Shown: positions 47,873 to 57,172 of the stretch, in pieces | How positions within the stretch are numbered: the stretch's first letter is position 1 | Layout of the letters: each line of letters begins with the position of its first letter | Source: Semisulcospira habei | Lineage: Eukaryota > Mollusca > Gastropoda > Semisulcospiridae | Direction of reading: 5' to 3' | Length of the DNA stretch: 64,000 bases | NCBI GenBank assembly: GCA_036245525.1 | Contig: BTPG01000002.1 | Coordinates: 163,876,738 to 163,940,737 of the forward strand | Translations under genes and position numbers: made by a program | The notes under the pieces: model-generated | The model's database searches: none | Seen by the model: the letters and a program-made list of their open reading frames with translations, nothing else | Told to the model about the DNA's origin: nothing

Positions 47873-50192
47873 GGGCTTGCCCACGTCGTCTGCAGGCATT
47901 TTCGTGACTGCGGAGGCCAATCCGGGACAGGCAGGTTCGACTGCAGTGGCTGCAGGGGAAGGTCTGGTCAGGGTTCTGAGTTATGACAACTCTGTTTTTT
48001 CTCCTGAGCCGCTTGTCCTTGAGGTTAGCTCTGCGAGAGTCCTCAAAGGAGACAGCTGCCTTGTGAATGGTGGAGCGCCAGGTGTCACGGTCCGCAGCAA
48101 GCGAAGACCACTGGCGGTGGTCGATTTGGCAGGCACTAAGTGACTTCTTGAGACCGTCTTTGTATCTCTTCTTTGGTGCCCCTCTGTCTCGGTGTCCAGT
48201 GGCGAGCTCGCCGAACAGAGTGATCTTGGGTAGGCGATGATCCTCCATCCTGGAGACGTGCCCCGCCCAGCGAAGCTGTGTCCGCAGCAGCAAAGCCTCG
48301 ATGCTCAAAGTTTCCGCCTGTTCAAGGACCTCGACGTTGGTGACATATTCACTCCAGTGAATGCTGAGGATGGTACGCAGGCAACGCTGGTGAAAGCGTT
48401 CGAGGAGTCGTAGTTGGCTGCGGTAGAGGGCCCAGGACTCGGAACCGTACAGCAGGGTGGTGAGGACGACAGCTCTGTACACGCTGATCTTGGTGCCTTT
48501 TTTCAGCTGTTGATTGTGCCACACTCGCTTGAATAGTCGCCTGAAAGCACTGTTCGCTTTTGCCAGCCTGTTGTCCAGCTCCTTGTCCAGCTTGGCGTCT
48601 GACGTGATGATGCAGCCGAGGTAGGTAAACTGGTGTACAGACTTCAGTTCGGACTCGCCGATGGTGATGTGGGGAGGGCGATGCTCTTCCTTGGGTGCTG
48701 GCTGATGAAGGACCTCTGTCTTTTTCAGACTGACCTCAAGTCCAAAGAGCTGGGCGGCATCTGCGAAGCAGGACGTAATGCGCTGCAAGGCTCTCTCTGT
48801 GTGTGCAACGAGGGCAGCGTCATCAGCAAAGAGCAGCTCACGAATCAGTTGGTCTAAGGTTTTCGTGTGGGCCTGCAGTCGTCTGAGGTTGAACAGGCTG
48901 CCATCGAGGCGATACCTGATGTACACTGCGTCGTCATCGTCGAGGTCCACTGTGGCCTGCTTCAACATCATGCTGAAGAAGATGGTGAAGAGGGTCGGTG
49001 CCAGCCCGCAGCCTTGCTTCACGCCGTTGCGAATGGGGAATGGTTCTGAGAGGTCACTGTTTAGTCTGACCTGGCCTTGCTGGTCCTCGTGGAGCTGGAC
49101 GATCATGTTGAGGAACTTTTGGGGACAGCCTAGTCGCTCCAGGATCTGCCACATACCTTGCCTGCTCACAGTGTCAAACGCTTTTGTTAGGTCGACAAAC
49201 GTTACATACAGCCCTTTGTTCTGCTCGTGGCACTTCTCCTGAAGCTGTCTCAGCACAAAGACCATATCGGTGGTACTCCTGTTGGCTCTGAAGCCACACT
49301 GGCCCTCTGGGAGGTGGTCTTCAGCGATGGCAGGTACCAGCCGATTCAGGAGCAACCTTGCGAGAATTTTCCCGGCAATGGACAGCAGGGTAATTCCATG
49401 ATAATTAGAGCAGGCAGACTTCTCTCCTTTGTTCTTGTACAGGGTGATGATGACTGCATCACGGAGATCCTTTGGTAGTGTTCCTTTTTCCCAGCAGCAG
49501 AGAAAGAGGTCGTGGAGCTTGTTGTGCAGTGCTGGGCCTCCATGTTTCCATATCTCTGGCGGGATTCCATCAATGCCTGCTGCTTTGCCACTCTTGAGCT
49601 GGTGGATGGCTGTGAGGGTCTCTTCGGCGGTGGGCGGTTCGTCCAATTCAACCTTTAGTGGAAGGTGTGGGATTTGGAGGATGACTGTTTCTTGAACAGT
49701 GCGCTCAGCGCCGAAGAGGTCCTGAAAGTATTCCGACCAGCGGTTCAAGATGGAGGTATTATCTGTGAGAAGTGCCTGTCCATCAGCGCTTCGCAGGGGA
49801 CTTTGTACCAGGTGCCTAGGGCCATACACTGCTTTCAGTGCTTCGTAGAAGCCCCTGTAGTCACCGTTGTCAGCGCAGAGCTGGGTCCTCTGTGCGAGTC
49901 TGGACCACCACTCCTTCTGGAGTTCTCTAAGCTTGAGCTGGAGACTGCTGCAGATGAGGCGGAAGGCAGACTTCTTCACAGGGCAGGAAGGCTGGGCTAG
50001 GTGGGCCTGGTGGGCGGCTCTTTTTTTTGCTAGAAGTTCCTGGATCTCTACGTCGTTTTCGTCAAACCAGTCTTTGTTCCTCTTTCTAGCAAAGCCCAAG
50101 ACTTCCACAGAAGATTTTACAATAGCAGTTTTCAGTTGTTCCCAGAGTGTTTCAGGGGAGGAGTCTGCTGGATCAACTGTGTCTTTGAGCAT
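47829..50192 (-). CDS. LINE B reverse transcriptase (787 codons, intact frame)
   Basis: An uninterrupted frame. RT motifs in order are LKSGKAAGIDGIPPEIWKHG, LYKNKGEKSACSNYHGITLL, GFRANRSTTDMVFVLRQLQE, FVDLTKAFDTVSRQGMW, NGVKQGCGLAPTLFTIFFSM, the catalytic LLFADDAALVAHTERAL, and thumb segments FTYLGCIITSDAKLDKEL. A C-terminal finger follows (CSHCSRTCLSRIGLRSHENA). The natural end is expected after RRRGQ. The frame runs on into the hAT element for about ten residues, so the C-terminal tail is chimeric. In copy A the related end is RRRGQLL. Upstream it should be continuous with the endonuclease through a C-run frameshift at about 50245. Confidence 0.87.
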   Translation of the reverse strand: MLKDTVDPADSSPETLWEQLKTAIVKSSVEVLGFARKRNKDWFDENDVEIQELLAKKRAAHQAHLAQPSCPVKKSAFRLICSSLQLKLRELQKEWWSRLAQRTQLCADNGDYRGFYEALKAVYGPRHLVQSPLRSADGQALLTDNTSILNRWSEYFQDLFGAERTVQETVILQIPHLPLKVELDEPPTAEETLTAIHQLKSGKAAGIDGIPPEIWKHGGPALHNKLHDLFLCCWEKGTLPKDLRDAVIITLYKNKGEKSACSNYHGITLLSIAGKILARLLLNRLVPAIAEDHLPEGQCGFRANRSTTDMVFVLRQLQEKCHEQNKGLYVTFVDLTKAFDTVSRQGMWQILERLGCPQKFLNMIVQLHEDQQGQVRLNSDLSEPFPIRNGVKQGCGLAPTLFTIFFSMMLKQATVDLDDDDAVYIRYRLDGSLFNLRRLQAHTKTLDQLIRELLFADDAALVAHTERALQRITSCFADAAQLFGLEVSLKKTEVLHQPAPKEEHRPPHITIGESELKSVHQFTYLGCIITSDAKLDKELDNRLAKANSAFRRLFKRVWHNQQLKKGTKISVYRAVVLTTLLYGSESWALYRSQLRLLERFHQRCLRTILSIHWSEYVTNVEVLEQAETLSIEALLLRTQLRWAGHVSRMEDHRLPKITLFGELATGHRDRGAPKKRYKDGLKKSLSACQIDHRQWSSLAADRDTWRSTIHKAAVSFEDSRRANLKDKRLRRKNRVVITQNPDQTFPCSHCSRTCLSRIGLRSHENACRRRGQAPGPQIHVGHRTIIQ

Positions 50193-50250
50193 GCGCTGTA
50201 AATCGGCCTGAAGGGCAGCTTTCTTGTCGTCATGCTGAAGGCTGGCAACA

Positions 50251-51096
50251 TCAAGCTTTTTCTTGGGGGGGGCCCCCTTTCTTGGGTTTCAGCTTGAGGC
50301 GGAGCCTGAGTTTGCAGCGAACAAGGCGGTGGTCAGTGTGGCACTCAGCGCTGGGCATCACTCTGGTGAGGAGGACGTCACTGCGGTCCCTCTGACGCAC
50401 TAGGACATAGTCGATAAGGTGCCAGTGCTTGGAGCGAGGATGCATCCAGGTGGTCTTTCGACTGTCCTTTTGCTGGAAAGTAGTGTTGGTGATGACAAGT
50501 TTCTGCTCTGCACAGAGCTCCAACAGTAGGCGACCATTGTCATTGCAGTTCCCAACGCCATGCTTGCCGAGGACTCCTTTCCAGGCTTCAGAGTCTTGGC
50601 CCACTCTGGCGTTGAAGTCGCCAAGGATGATGACTTTGTCGTCTGCAGGGGTGCTCTGCAGGAGGCTGCGCAGGTCAGAGTAGAACTTGTCTTTTTCTGC
50701 AGGCTCTGCCAGGAGGGTTGGGGAGTACACACTGAGAAGGGTGACGTATTGCTGGTGTCTCAGTGGGAGGCGCATGGACATGATGCGGTCGGAGTGACCC
50801 GTTGGTAGGTTTTCCAACTTGGTCGCAATGGGGGTCTTCACCATGAAGCCCACGCCTGAGAGCCATCTTTCTGATGCAGGCCTGCCTGACCAGTAGAGGG
50901 TGTAGCCAGCGCCAAGTTCTTGGAGGCTGCCTTCCTCTGGGAGGCGTACTTCGCTGAGCGCGGCGATGTCGATGTTTAACCTCCGCAATTCATGGGCAAT
51001 GAGGGCGGAGCGACGCTCAGGGCGTCCGCTGTCTGCTGTGTCGAGCATGGTTCGGATGTTCCAGCATGCTACGTTGAGTCCGGTCGTGGTCGTCAT
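50251..51096 (-). CDS. LINE B apurinic-like endonuclease domain
   Basis: 281 codons starting MTTTTGLNVACWNIRTMLDT. Motifs of the APE-like endonuclease that nicks the target are visible: N and E in LNVACWN/ALSEVRLPEEG, ILGDFNARVGQ (Asp and Asn), WHLIDYVLVRQRDR and ECHTDHRLV (terminal Asp-His). The frame ends at PPQEKA in a run of C (minus strand), and the RT frame continues as KKKLDVASLQ. Such a homopolymer shift may be a real mutation or an assembly error. Proteins of this type are often annotated as craniofacial development protein 2-like. Confidence 0.88.
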   Translation of the reverse strand: MTTTTGLNVACWNIRTMLDTADSGRPERRSALIAHELRRLNIDIAALSEVRLPEEGSLQELGAGYTLYWSGRPASERWLSGVGFMVKTPIATKLENLPTGHSDRIMSMRLPLRHQQYVTLLSVYSPTLLAEPAEKDKFYSDLRSLLQSTPADDKVIILGDFNARVGQDSEAWKGVLGKHGVGNCNDNGRLLLELCAEQKLVITNTTFQQKDSRKTTWMHPRSKHWHLIDYVLVRQRDRSDVLLTRVMPSAECHTDHRLVRCKLRLRLKLKPKKGGPPQEKA

Positions 51097-51768
51097 GAGA
51101 GTGGATCCGTTGTTTTTTCTTGTTTTCTGACCGCATGAGAAGATGCCCGTTGACCGGGGCTAGCCAACTGGGGTTATGAGGGGATGAGCTTTGGTTAGGC
51201 CACCTTTTCTAGGCCCCTCTCCGTGTGGAGCAAGCAGTGCTGTCCCTAGAGAAGGCTGCTTGGTCGTTCAGGGTGTGCCGAGTGACGTTGTCATCCCCAG
51301 GTCAACATCAGGCGACCAATATCCTGAACCGCCTGCATGCAGGTTTGAGACTGCGGCTTCCAGTGACATCTTTCACCTGCTGTTTTGCCCCTTGCCCATC
51401 GCTACAGGACTTGGAAAGTTCAGTGTCATAGTCCGTGGGCGTTTCCTAAAGCCTGCGCGGTGGAGCTTTTTGGTGGAGTGCAGTGTGCGCAGTACTGGCC
51501 CCACCCTTTAAACCCTTGGTTCGTTTGCCATGGCCTAGCAAGCTGGGATGGTGGCATCAAGGTACTCAGGTCGTAGGTTTTATATCAGACTGTCCTTGTC
51601 TTAGTCTCTGGCTCAAAAGCCTTCCCCGGAGACATGGGGGCTTTGATGTCAGGGGTTTCCTCCCTTAGCCTTTCCACAGCCAAGCGGCCAGGCCTGCAAG
51701 GCAGCAGGGGACTCGTGGGGGCTGGGGTCGTCTATGTCCCGTGCAGATGTGAACATCTGCCCACTGCC
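51097..51768 (-). promoter_or_regulatory. LINE B 5' untranslated region
   Basis: Matches copy A (41974-42646) along its length with about one difference in ten to twenty bases by eye. It ends at the same outer nucleotide position (GCAGTGGGCAGATG on the minus strand), marking the true 5' end of the LINE RNA. Confidence 0.65.
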
Positions 51769-51880
51769 CAGACGGTGACACTTACCAGAGGAGAAAAATC
51801 CAACGCCGGAACCCGGTATCGAACCTCGCACCTTTGGCATTGGAGGTAGACGCCTTAACCACTGCGCCACTTCCCCATCC
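51769..51880 (-). mobile_element. tRNA-derived SINE head fused to the LINE 5' end
   Basis: On the minus strand the sequence is GGGATGGGGAAGTGGCGCAG then TGGTTAAGGCG, with an A box TGGCGCAGTGG and a B box GGTTCGATACC about 45 bp later, followed by GGTTCCGGCGTTGGATTTTT. It is the 5' end of the SINE family seen at 31968-32376. It stops after about 110 bp exactly where the LINE begins. The CAACTAACAT duplication directly follows its 5' end. Confidence 0.85.
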
Positions 51881-52000
51881 CAACTAACATAGCAGTAGTA
51901 ATAAACTGTTTTCACACTGTCTGTTCTGATGATGGACAGTTGCAAATCCTAGTGGAAAGCCCGTTACCGATGTATCTCAGTTTTGATCTGTGTTTCCCAG

Positions 52001-52136
52001 GTTCCTTTTGGATCACTTGCCTTCATGCCAGGACAATTGGTTCACACCAATGAAGTTCTTGTTCTGCTAGGTGATAATTACTTTGTGGAGCGCTCAGCTC
52101 GACAGTCGGCAGACATCATCTCTCGCAGAATAAAAG
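52001..52136 (+). CDS. URI1: URI1, third coding exon
   Basis: After TGTTTCCCAG the exon encodes VPFGSLAFMPGQLVHTNEVL then VLLGDNYFVERSARQSADI, ending AAAAG|GTATGT. The VPFG-AFMPG-LVHTNEV-VLLGDN pattern is the beta-hairpin core of the alpha-prefoldin domain of URI and the most diagnostic region of the protein. 45 codons plus one base, phase 1 out. Confidence 0.95.
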
Positions 52137-52636
52137 GTATGTATCATAATTGAACATGAAGGATTGGATAGTGGATTAGCATACACCCCCTACCCCCCCC
52201 CCACCTCCCCCCACCTCCCACGCCCCCCCTCCCCATTCCCCACCCCCACTCCCTCCCGCACTAAGCCCTGACGCACTGCAGCAAAATGTCAATCAGCCAT
52301 GATAATTCAAGGGTGGTGCCAGAACAGCTTAAAGCGCCCATAGGCGCCAAGCTGTTCTGGCACCACCCCTGAACTATTATAGTCAATTTGTGTACTATTA
52401 GTAACTGTAATGTGACAGGACAGCAGTAAAATTTGGATTCCGTCTTTGGGCTCAACCTGCTCAGGATAACTGGTATTAGCAAGAGGCATCAATCTTCATG
52501 AGCCCTCTTGGGGGGAGGGGGGGGGAGGAGGGGGGGGGGGGGGGAGAGGCTTTCACTGCTCCACTGCGCATTCAGAAAGTCACATGCTGTTTGAAAGAAA
52601 TCATGTGCAAAGTGTTTGTTTCGACATCTGTTGCAG
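52137..52636 (+). other. URI1 intron 3 with C-rich and G-rich tracts and a foldback repeat
   Basis: A 500-bp intron with donor GTATGT and acceptor TCTGTTGCAG. It contains a C-rich tract (about 52187-52260), the foldback hairpin 52303-52380 (ATAATTCAAGGGTGGTGCCA plus GAACAGCTT mirrored by AAGCTGTTCTGGCACCACCC), a half hairpin of the second family at 52478-52505, and a G-rich run 52509-52548. Confidence 0.8.
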
Positions 52637-52728
52637 AACTGGACAAGAACATTGAAGCTCTTAGAAAACAACGAGAACTCTTGCTTCCTCGTGCAGACTT
52701 CACCAATGAGATGCTGAATTTGTCCTCA
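52637..52728 (+). CDS. URI1: URI1, fourth coding exon
   Basis: Starts AA after TTGCAG, giving Glu with the preceding G, then LDKNIEALRKQRELLLPRAD and FTNEMLNLSS, ending TCCTCA|GTATGT. It corresponds to the second prefoldin helix of URI (DDLKKVMKNFESRVEFTED region in vertebrates). Phase 0 out. Later exons, including the RPB5-binding part, are not found before the window end, where DIRS E6 occupies the intron. Confidence 0.9.
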
Positions 52729-53677
52729 GTATGTACATTTTCTTCTTTTTTAGATCTACCTGCAGTTCTCTTATGATAAGGTGTTTATTTCTTCAAAAAC
52801 GTTATCGATGGTATTACTAATAGGAAGACATACTTAGCCTGTCAATTTCAGCCTCCAAAATTGTTGTGTGTTGCTACACAACCAGGGATGTAACTCTAGC
52901 AAGCAGTTACCTAATCCCCTGAGGGGCCTCCTTATCCTCTGGAAAGACTCCCTTGCCAATCTCGCAAGAGTCTGCTATTGCCAGTTCTATACTTAGCTTC
53001 CATTTTGTTCGGTTCCGTTGTTTTCAGTCTCCGCGTTTCGTCTTCTCCTTCATTCGTTTTTTCGGTTTCTATCTTCTTACGATGGCCGGGTAAGGCCTCG
53101 AACATTGTCTCGCCAGGCAATTGGAAGCCTACTGGGGCAATTTCCATGGAATTATGGCGTTTTGGCCATTCTTTTTTACTTCGTCTCCCGACGGTCGGTT
53201 ACAACGGTCATGTCCTTGGTACTGGGTCACGCGCGGTCCTCTTTATGTTTCCATTCCTTGTTGCAGTCACCTGCTTAAAACTTGCCCGCCTGCGGCGACT
53301 CCCAGTGGCCCAGCGATTTACATCTCCGCTGCCTTCCTTGCTTGGGCTGCGCATCGGATAATACCTGTGCTACTTGCGCCCTTTGGCAAGAGGACCGTTG
53401 GTCCCAACTTTGGAGTTTCTATCGCTGCAAGCGCCCGTCCCTTCCACTGCGGCACCAGTTCCACCGGCCCCTCCCTACTCGGACGCAGTTGACAGTTTGT
53501 CTCGGCACTCTTGGTCCCCGGACTCCGGTCGTTCTCTCACACCGCACTCCCGATCACCAGTGACGGGACACTTGTGGCCATTTTCCCCCCCGGCCAAGGC
53601 GACGGACGCTGTCTCTTCTGCTGTGGGAGGTAAGTTCTTTTACGATTCAATGCGCTTCTGCTCTATGGAGCGCAGTT

Positions 53678-54165
53678 TCATTTCTGTCCCGTGCACCCGC
53701 TCTACGGAGATGGGTCCTTCACGGCAACTTCCCCCTCTCCCTCGGGGGATGAGACACCGGCCCCCGACTGGCCCTGGCACGGTTACCGACCAGCCAGGTG
53801 TGGCCTTGCCCACCTGCACCTTTGTGCCTCAGCGTTGCCATAGGTCGTCACATCATGACTCTTTACACGTTGCTGCGGGGCTTCCTGTGTCTCCTTGCGC
53901 CCCGGCTCGTAGCCGGTCAAAAACAAAAAAAACTGTCCCGCGCATCCACTCTGTGGAGACGGGTCCCTCGCGGCGACTTTCCCCTCTCCCTCGGGGGATG
54001 AGACACCAGCCCCCGACAGGCCCTGGCGTGGTTCCCGACCAACCAGGTGTGGCCTTGCCCACCTGCACCTTTGTGCTTCAGCGTTGCCATAGGTCGTCAC
54101 ATCACGACTCTTTATATGGCGCTGCGGGTCTTCCTGTGTCTCCTTGCCCCACCCGGGTCTGCCCT
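53678..54165 (+). repeat. Tandem duplication in E6 gag
   Basis: Two copies, about 53678-53930 and 53931-54165, share CCCTCTCCCTCGGGGGATGA then GACACC, CCAGGTGTGGCCTTGCCCAC, and CAGCGTTGCCATAGGTCGTC. They encode a repeated peptide with PLPRGMRH-PPTGPG and DQPGVALPTCTFV. The duplication occurred before the small LINE insertion, since the right copy is broken by it. Confidence 0.85.
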
Positions 54166-54536
54166 GGGGGACTTGGGTGGGGTTAGGTATTTTTTAGTTC
54201 CCAGGGTCACCCTGGTCAGCCCCACAGGGTGGGTTTATCTCTCTATTCTGGGGCATGTGTTTCTGTCTACCCTTTGTCCATTCACCTGTATTTGCCATTT
54301 TAAAACTCTCCCTACTGTCTGCACTGCCTGTAGCTCTTGATATTGGATGTGTGTTGCTAAATGGTCTTAGCTTTATTTAGGCCCATGTGTTAGGTTTATT
54401 TAATGTATTTGACCGGCTGGCGACATACATTCAATGTTCTGTTTAGTTTTTTTTTCACAAGCAGTGCAGGCACGTCCTGAGAAAGCCTTGTTGCTGTCGG
54501 GACGTTAAGCAATGTACAATCAATCAATCAATCAAT
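54148..54536 (+). mobile_element. 5'-truncated LINE fragment with (CAAT)n tail
   Basis: The 389-bp insert is bordered by a perfect 15-bp duplication, CCTGTGTCTCCTTGC, at 54133-54147 and 54537-54551. It ends GACGTTAAGCAATGTACAAT and CAATCAATCAAT, a short tandem 3' tail as in I/Nimb/CR1-type LINEs. No ORF is preserved, so only the 3' untranslated end was inserted. Confidence 0.85.
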
Positions 54537-56158
54537 CCTGTGTCTCCTTGCGCCCCGGCTCATAGCCGGTCACTGCGCATCCATCGTTCAGACAATCAGC
54601 CCTCTCAGCGACGATCTCTTCACTCTCGTCCGATGGCTTCACCCTGGTCTCCTTCCCCTCGGGACATTCAATTGCATGGTCACCCTCAGAATCGGACTGA
54701 ACATGGCCACCCTGTTCCTCGCGCTTCTTCGGTCTCGTGTCGGCCGCGGCGCTCCCCTATCGGACGGGTTGATTTGCGTTCCGCCTTCCCCTCTGCGCCA
54801 CAGCCGTGATCTTTGTGTCCCGGGCCGGGAGCGGTCCCGTTCACGGGTTTCTTCATGCCACGGTGCGCACCACCGACCACTTCATGAAAACTGATGACAC
54901 AGTCCCTTCCTGTGAGGCGTCGCTCTTCTCCTTTTTCATCTTCTGCTTCTTCCGTGGACAGTCCGCACACTCGGGGACGTTTGCGCAGGCACTCCTCGCC
55001 CACACTTTGGTGGAGTTCTCCTTACTCCTGTTCACAGCCGTTTCCTCTGGCATTTCCATGTCACATGGACAGTCATGCCGCTCGCGAAAGTCACTCACTC
55101 TCCGATATTCCGCATATTCTACCTTGATGAGTGTCGGCGGCTATGGACGACGATGTCTTCAGTCTTCATCCTGCCGATTCTGCCACTACATTCAGAGTTT
55201 TTGGGCACCCTTCCATGTCCCAGCTTTCCCTGCCCGTGGACTCTTCACCCGACGGTTCAGAATCCTCTTCTCGCATAGCTCTGGGCATTGAGATGCGGCG
55301 GTCGATCGAGGTGGCCATGGGCCTCATCTTCCGTTTCTTCCTCCGTAAATCTGTCCACCCACTCCTCCTATTAAGAGGAAGGCTTCAGCTTCGGTGGATG
55401 CTACCCTTCCACCTAAACGCCTTAAATCTCTCCCGCAACCACCCGGCTTTCACGATCTCGCGGACGCCTTTTCGGCGCAGTTGCCTCTCGCCCATGCAAA
55501 GGTCAATTGGGACTCTCCGTCTACTGCTCCGCTTTGAGAGGTGCATTCTTAGGCCATTGTGGCGAACCGGGCATCTTACCATGCCTCTACCAACGTGATG
55601 GCTGCTGCTGTAAATTGCGATTTAATCCAGCGAGATGCTGTACGCGAGGCTTGTGTGGGGTTACCTTCGTCTGTGAAGTCCCAACTCCGCCAGGCTCCCA
55701 TCAGCGGTCCTTTGCTATTTGGCTCCTCCTGGCAGGCCGTTTAGGAGTCCCGCAAGGATATCTAGCCAACGTCTCACTCTTTCTTGCGCTTTCGTTCGGC
55801 CCGCAAGGCCGTGGGTCACACCCTGCGGTCGTTCAGACCTGCCTCATGTCCCGCTTCCAGTGTGCCTTTCGGCTCTGTCCCTCCCAGTTTGGCCGCTCCC
55901 GCGCCCTACCAGCTCCAGCCCCCTCCTGGCCTGTTCAGGGCCGGCGGCCCGGAAGGGGGAGGACCCGATGACTCCCTTCTGTCCCTGCCCCCGCCGACTT
56001 CTCTCGGATTCCCGGTCGGCGGGCAGCTCTCCCGGCACAGCGACGCGTGGTGGTCATTTTCCCGGACGACCCTTGGATCCTCTCTACCGTTTTCGGTGGG
56101 TCTCCAATTCACCTTTCAATGCCCACCGCCTCTGCGGCGCTCCCCACTTTGAACTCGG

Positions 56159-56498
56159 GTGCCGAGCGATCAGGCCAAAGCAGCAGCATTGCCAGGAAAG
56201 GTGGCTGCTTTGCTTCAGAAATCTGCAACGGTTGTGGTCATACGACATGACTCCCCTGCCTTCTACAGCCGTATCTTCGTTGTACCAAAGTTGGACGCCA
56301 CTTGGCGTCCAGTGATCGATGTCTCGGCTCTGAACAAGTTTTTTGCTTCTCCATCTTTCCGTATGGAAACAACAAGAGCTCTCCGCGCCGTGGTCCAGCC
56401 CATGGATTTTGCTGTCAGTCTAGATCTGGCCGATGCATACCTTCATGTGCCCATGCACCCTTCGGCTCGCCGTTACCTGCGCTTCGCCTTCCGCGGGG
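56159..56498 (+). pseudogene. E6 reverse transcriptase, N-terminal part
   Basis: The frame 56159-56557 reads AKAAALPGKVAALLQKSATV, SPAFYSRIFVVPK, WRPVIDVSALNKFFASPSFR and DFAVSLDLADAYLHVPMHPS, the fingers and first palm motif (Asp in LDLADAYL). It is interrupted at FAFRGAY by the Nimb/I-like LINE. The RT continues after 62533 with QFQAMPFGLNISSWVFTRIM. Confidence 0.8.
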
Positions 56499-57172
56499 CC
56501 TACCCGGCACCGGCCTCCACGTGGCGTAGGTGGGTAGTCCGCTCAGTCCCTGACTGAGTGGGCTAGCGGACGGGTGCCATCTTTGTCCAGGATTAGGACT
56601 TGATGTCAGCAGATATGTTGTTCAGCCTTTTCACTGGTCCGGTTTTTAAGGAGCTGTGCTAACCTAGGTCGTACCATGTTGGATTGGTCCTTAAAAATAC
56701 TCGTGACTTTTTGGTCCTTTGGATCCCAAGTGTTTGCCGTGCTTGGAGACCCGTGTCGGGGGAGAAGAGGATCCTGGTGGCTGAGGTTCCCTTTGGGCTG
56801 CGGCTCACTGGTGCCAACACTCCACTTCGGCCTTGACTTCTACCTAAACGGGAGGCTAGTCGTACCGGCCTAGTCAATCGGCTCTTGTCACGTTGAGCCC
56901 TATCCCACTGTTGACATGCGGGTTGCTATACAGAGCACCATGCTATAGCTTCTGCTGCTGATTAGGTGCTTTACGCCAGTATTCCCCTGCATTCAACGGT
57001 GTGATAGAAGGCGGTGGCTCAAACGGTTCAATCGGGCTTACCCCCTTGAGTATATCTTTCGGGCAGTCTCCATTGTGCGTCGGCTGGAGACCCGCCGACA
57101 GTTGCACTTTCCCTTGTTGGGCTCGGTGGCGGGCGGGGACCCCTGGGGGATGAATATCTCTACTAATATAAT
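56499..57172 (+). promoter_or_regulatory. Nimb/I-like LINE 5' untranslated region
   Basis: About 670 bp before ORF1 with no coding domain. Because it begins exactly at the target duplication it is likely the complete 5' end and should contain an internal promoter. An inverted pair GTAGTCCGCTCAGTCCCTGA / CTGAGTGGGCTAGCGGAC forms a possible stem at 56534-56570. Confidence 0.6.

Larger units (their letters stand above)
46397..51768 (-). mobile_element. RTE-like LINE, copy B (full length, carrying a hAT element)
   Basis: This minus-strand LINE has a complete 5' untranslated region (51097-51768), endonuclease frame (50251-51096), RT frame (47829-50192) and 3' end (46397-46435, interrupted by hAT 46436-47872). 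A 10-bp duplication, CAACTAACAT, lies at 46387-46396 and again at 51881-51890. The second copy lies beyond a tRNA-derived SINE head (51769-51880), so LINE and SINE were inserted together. Only one homopolymer frameshift separates endonuclease from RT. It is the better of the two copies and lies in URI1 intron 2. Confidence 0.9.
53230..55740 (+). pseudogene. E6 gag-like ORF1
   Basis: The Cys/His N-terminal domain starts at about 53260. In the frame of 53282: CGDSQWPSDLHLRCLPCLGC, ASDNTCATCALWQEDRW and SQLWSFYRCKRP. The Ser/Pro/Arg-rich linker contains a 247-bp tandem duplication (about 53678-54160) and the small LINE insertion. The C-terminal part near 55400-55600 has LPQPPGFHDLADAF and, in another frame (55559-55744), MANRASYHASTNVMAAAVNC, matching the end of E5 gag. 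Frame changes occur at several places. Confidence 0.65.

Noticed and set aside
51769..51880. A tRNA gene on the minus strand
   Set aside because: Same SINE head. It has no complete cloverleaf and is fused to LINE sequence.
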